From Mixophyes australis (lineage: Eukaryota; Chordata; Amphibia; Anura; Limnodynastidae), in contig JAVHZZ010000006.1 in the NCBI GenBank assembly GCA_036250195.1, positions 189,471,850 through 189,535,849 on the forward strand: a stretch of 64,000 nt of DNA, written 5' to 3'. Positions 59,691-64,000 of this stretch are shown piece by piece. Position 1 is the first letter of the stretch. Each line of letters starts with the position of its first letter. The notes under the pieces are model-generated. The model was not told the DNA's origin. It did not search any database and saw only the letters and a program-made list of their open reading frames with translations. A program made the position numbers and the translations under genes.

Positions 59691-60445
59691 GGGGCTAGAT
59701 TTACTAAAGAGCGGTAAAACAGCCAGTTTTCGGCGATTTTTCCGTCACTTTTAAAAACGCCGGATTTACTAAAGCGAGTGAGTGGCGAGATTGCATGCTG
59801 TTCAAGCTATTTTACCATTCAGAACATAAGAGAAAGCACCAGTGACATTTAAATTATTAGGGCAATCATTATTTATTGATTATATTTATTGATAAAAAAA
59901 ATGTATAATTAGCTTATGGGGCAATTTTTTTTTAAGGGGACATTATTATTATATTATATTATGGGGAAATGTGAATATATAATAATATTAACCGATTGTT
60001 AATGGTGGATATAATTATTTATGTTTCACAATTCACAAAACATAGTGCCCACATAAAATAACAATTCAATAATTTTGTCCCCTTAATACAATGAAAATTT
60101 AAATTTGACCCCATAAGTTAATTTAAAATAATTTTGCCCCTTAATCAAAAAATAATGATTGCTCCAATAATTTAAATGCCAATGGTGCTTCCTCTTATGT
60201 TCTGACTGGCAAAATAGCTCAAACAAAATATCCTGTCATGTCTTTTAGATGGCGGTTTTCATGGCGGTTTGGACAAAACCGCCGGTGATTTAGCGGTTTT
60301 CAATCCACCACACATCGCCAGCCGTTTTTAAATAGCAGCCTCAAACCCCCCTATAGTAAATTCAGCGGTTTGGACCGCTAAACTGCCAGCGATGTGTGGT
60401 GATTTAAAACCGCCACCAAACTTAATTCTTAGTAAATCTAGCCCC
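59691..60445. mobile_element. Large palindromic MITE, CTAGATTTACTAA ends, 755 bp
   Basis: GGGGCTAGATTTACTAA and TTAGTAAATCTAGCCCC are exact inverse ends. Inner pairs run almost to the centre: GCAATCATTATTT... / ...AAATAATGATTGC, CCTCTTATGTTCTG / CAGAACATAAGAGA, and AGCGGTTTTCA-type words on the right. The whole element can fold into one long hairpin. No coding region. Confidence 0.85.
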
Positions 60446-60691
60446 AGGAGTTAAAATGATGATCTCTCTCACTGTGGGTGGTGCTGTTCCTTATGCATCA
60501 AGAGAAGAGACATATAGCAATAACTATAATGACCATAATAATAATGGAAAAGGTCTGCTCTTCATTTTTTAAAATATAATAATATCAGCATAGAAAAGAG
60601 ATTAAAAGTGTTCCACATTATACGCTGCAGCTATGAGTAACTAAGGATGTGAAAAGGACTTTTAATTTGAGTTGTTCTGACATTTTGACAT

Positions 60692-60722
60692 CACAATATC
60701 ATCATCATCATCATCATCATCA
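60692..60722. repeat. (ATC)n microsatellite
   Basis: About nine ATC units. Confidence 0.93.
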
Positions 60723-60929
60723 GTATATTCAAATATAGATATGATTAATGTTACAATACCACCTATGTATAAGATGTGATGAACGTTCCTCTCGCCCTAC
60801 ATGTGGCTGTTTTCCTGTGGGCTCTGCCAGTTCTGTAATACAGATCAGAATAAGAATCCTGACATCACTGGGTTTGAAGCTAGTTAAACCTACTTGAATA
60901 ATTGTTTGCACTATTCTCGTCATCCGATG

Positions 60930-62605
60930 AAGACAAGATGACCCCACCTCTCTTGCTAATTATTGCCCTATCTCACTTCTCCCTTATGCCTCCAAATTAC
61001 TTGAGCGGATTTTCTGCAGCCGCCTCACCAGACACCTCTCGGACAATTCCCTCCTCAACCCTCTCCAATCCGGTTACCGCTCCCTCCACTTCACCGAAAC
61101 TGCCCTGGCCAAAGTTACTAATGATCTCCTATCAGCCAAATCCAGGGGTCACTTCTCCCTATTCATCCTCCTTGACCTCTCTGTGGCCTTCAACACCATG
61201 GACCACCCCCTCCTGCTGCAAACTCTTCTCTCTCTCTCGGCCTCTCTGGATCTGTCCATGCCTGGTTCACCTCATACCTTGCTAACCGTTCCTTCTCTGT
61301 ATATAATTCTGGTTCTTCCTCCACTCCCTCCCCTCTCCCTGTAGGAGTGCCTCAGGGCTCTGTTCTCGGCCCACTACTCTTTTTGCTCTATACCTCCTCC
61401 CTTGGTGCTCTCATCTCCTCCTTCGGTCTTCAGTATCACCATTATGCTGACGACATTCAACTCTACATCTCTTCTCCTGATCTTTCTTCCACCCTCCTCT
61501 CTCGTGTATCTGACTGCCTCTCTGCCAACTCCTCCTGGATGTCCTCGCGCTTTCTCAAAATTAGCACCTCTAAAACTGAACTCATTGTCTTTCCTCCCCC
61601 TAGACTCCCCTCCCACCATGACCTCTCTATCATTGTTAACAACACCACCATCTCCTCTGTCACCCAACTCCGCTGCCTGGGTGTCACCCTCGACTCCTCT
61701 CTCTCTTTTGCCCCCCACATTAAATCCCTTGCCCAAGCCTGTCACTTCCAACTACGAAACATTGCCTGCATCCGACCCTTCCTCTCTCAGGATGCCACCA
61801 AAATGATCATCCACGCACTCATCATCTCCCGCCTCGATTATTGCAACCTCCTCCTTACCGGCCTCCCCCACTCCCATCTCGCCCCCCTCCACTCTATACT
61901 CAATGCGGCTGCAAGACTCATCTTCCTTTCACGCCGCTCCTCCTCTGCCTCTCCTCTCTGCCTTGCTTTACACTGGCTCCCCTTCCCCTACAGAATACTT
62001 TTCAAACTCCTTACCATCACTTACAAGGCTCTCTTCCAGTCTACCGCCCCCTATATCTCTAAACTCCTCTCCATTCACACTCCTGCCAATGACCGTCGCC
62101 TCTCCTCCACTCTGATCACCTCATCCCACTCCAGAATCCAAGACTTCTCCCGTGCGGACCCCATTCACTGGAACGACCTCCCTCCCTCCATTTGTCTCTC
62201 TTCTAATCTGTGCTCCTTCAAATGGGCACTTAAAACTCACCTGTTCCTCAAAACCTACCAACCATTCACTAAACCCCCTCATCTCCTCCACTCGTTCTCC
62301 CCTCTCTCCTCCCGGCCCCCCTTTTCTCCCCCATGCTTCAACTGGCTTCCCTTTGTGCCAGATTTTTGTTTACCCTCCCTTAGGATGTAAGCTCGTATGA
62401 GCAGGGCACTCTTCCCTCCTGTCTCCTTACCTGTTCTTCTGCTCTGTCTTTACTGCATTAGCCTGCCTGGAGTTTCTGAAGTATTGGTATTTTTTGTTTA
62501 TTGTTCAGTACTGTTTCACCCTGTATAGTCTACTGTTTGTACTGTGTACAACGCTGCTAAAATCTTGTGGCGTCTAACAAATAAAGGATAATAATAATAC
62601 TAATG
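60930..62605 (+). mobile_element. L2 LINE, 5'-truncated, RT to 3' tail
   Basis: The first frame gives [20 protein letters not shown] and [20 protein letters not shown], then [21 protein letters not shown] frameshift near 61200-61340 follows. The long frame 61347-62390 (347 codons) then carries [33 protein letters not shown] (catalytic box YADD), [38 protein letters not shown] and [20 protein letters not shown]. These are the thumb and C-terminal parts of an L2-type ORF2. The tail ends TGTACAACGCTGCTAAAATC and (AAT)n. The endonuclease and ORF1 are absent, so it cannot move on its own. Confidence 0.93.
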
Positions 62606-62701
62606 ATGATATGGAGGAGGGGGCCATCTGGAGACAGACAAATCCCTAGGGCTAGTTTCCCCCGAAGATGGCAGGAGCTTCAGGACAGGGATAAGTGCTA
62701 G

Positions 62702-64000
<1,299 letters not shown>

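Overview
This is vertebrate genomic DNA, most likely from a frog or toad. Two host genes are present, both broken into exons. On the minus strand are six coding exons of alpha-sarcoglycan (SGCA, human exons 2-7), between 824 and 10789. On the plus strand are the first two coding exons of spinophilin/neurabin-2 (PPP1R9B), at 39747-40895 and 57676-57808. Every splice site fits GT-AG and every codon phase joins correctly. The two genes lie head to head, as they do in human 17q21. The anuran assignment is an inference from protein similarity and from the repeat content: V-SINEs, L2 LINEs, several Ty3/gypsy elements, hAT elements and many palindromic MITEs whose ends read GGGCCTGATTCATTA or CTAGATTTACTAA.

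Layout: 1-10.8 kb holds SGCA exons 7 to 2 with introns that carry a degraded gypsy element, MITEs and minisatellites. From 10.8 to 39.3 kb lies the intergenic space, plus the unlocated SGCA exon 1. It is packed with nested transposable elements: a solo LTR inside a MITE, a deleted gypsy inside a minisatellite, a full-length decayed hAT transposon with a perfect 8-bp target duplication, and a very young 4.56-kb Ty3/gypsy element (30167-34725). That gypsy element has two 226-bp LTRs identical by eye, a TTAAG target duplication and one open 1299-residue Gag-Pol frame; it appears to sit inside a Helitron-like element. From 39.7 to 57.8 kb lies PPP1R9B with its 16.8-kb first intron. About 70% of that intron is two adjacent, unrelated tandem arrays: a 78-bp satellite (about 42.95-46.69 kb, split by a 536-bp hAT MITE) and an 8.1-kb minisatellite of 22-bp units (46.75-54.87 kb). 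From 57.8 to 64 kb is PPP1R9B intron 2, with LINE, Ty1/copia and MITE remnants and two convergent L2 reverse-transcriptase fragments.

The host genes have established roles: SGCA in the muscle sarcoglycan complex and PPP1R9B as an actin-binding PP1 scaffold. They are neighbours but not functionally coupled. Very long open frames inside the 22-bp array (up to 1547 codons) are a consequence of a stop-free repeat and are not genes. I found no convincing new biological system. The most unusual structure is the large C/T-rich coding-like array in PPP1R9B intron 1; the most likely active element is the intact gypsy retrotransposon.
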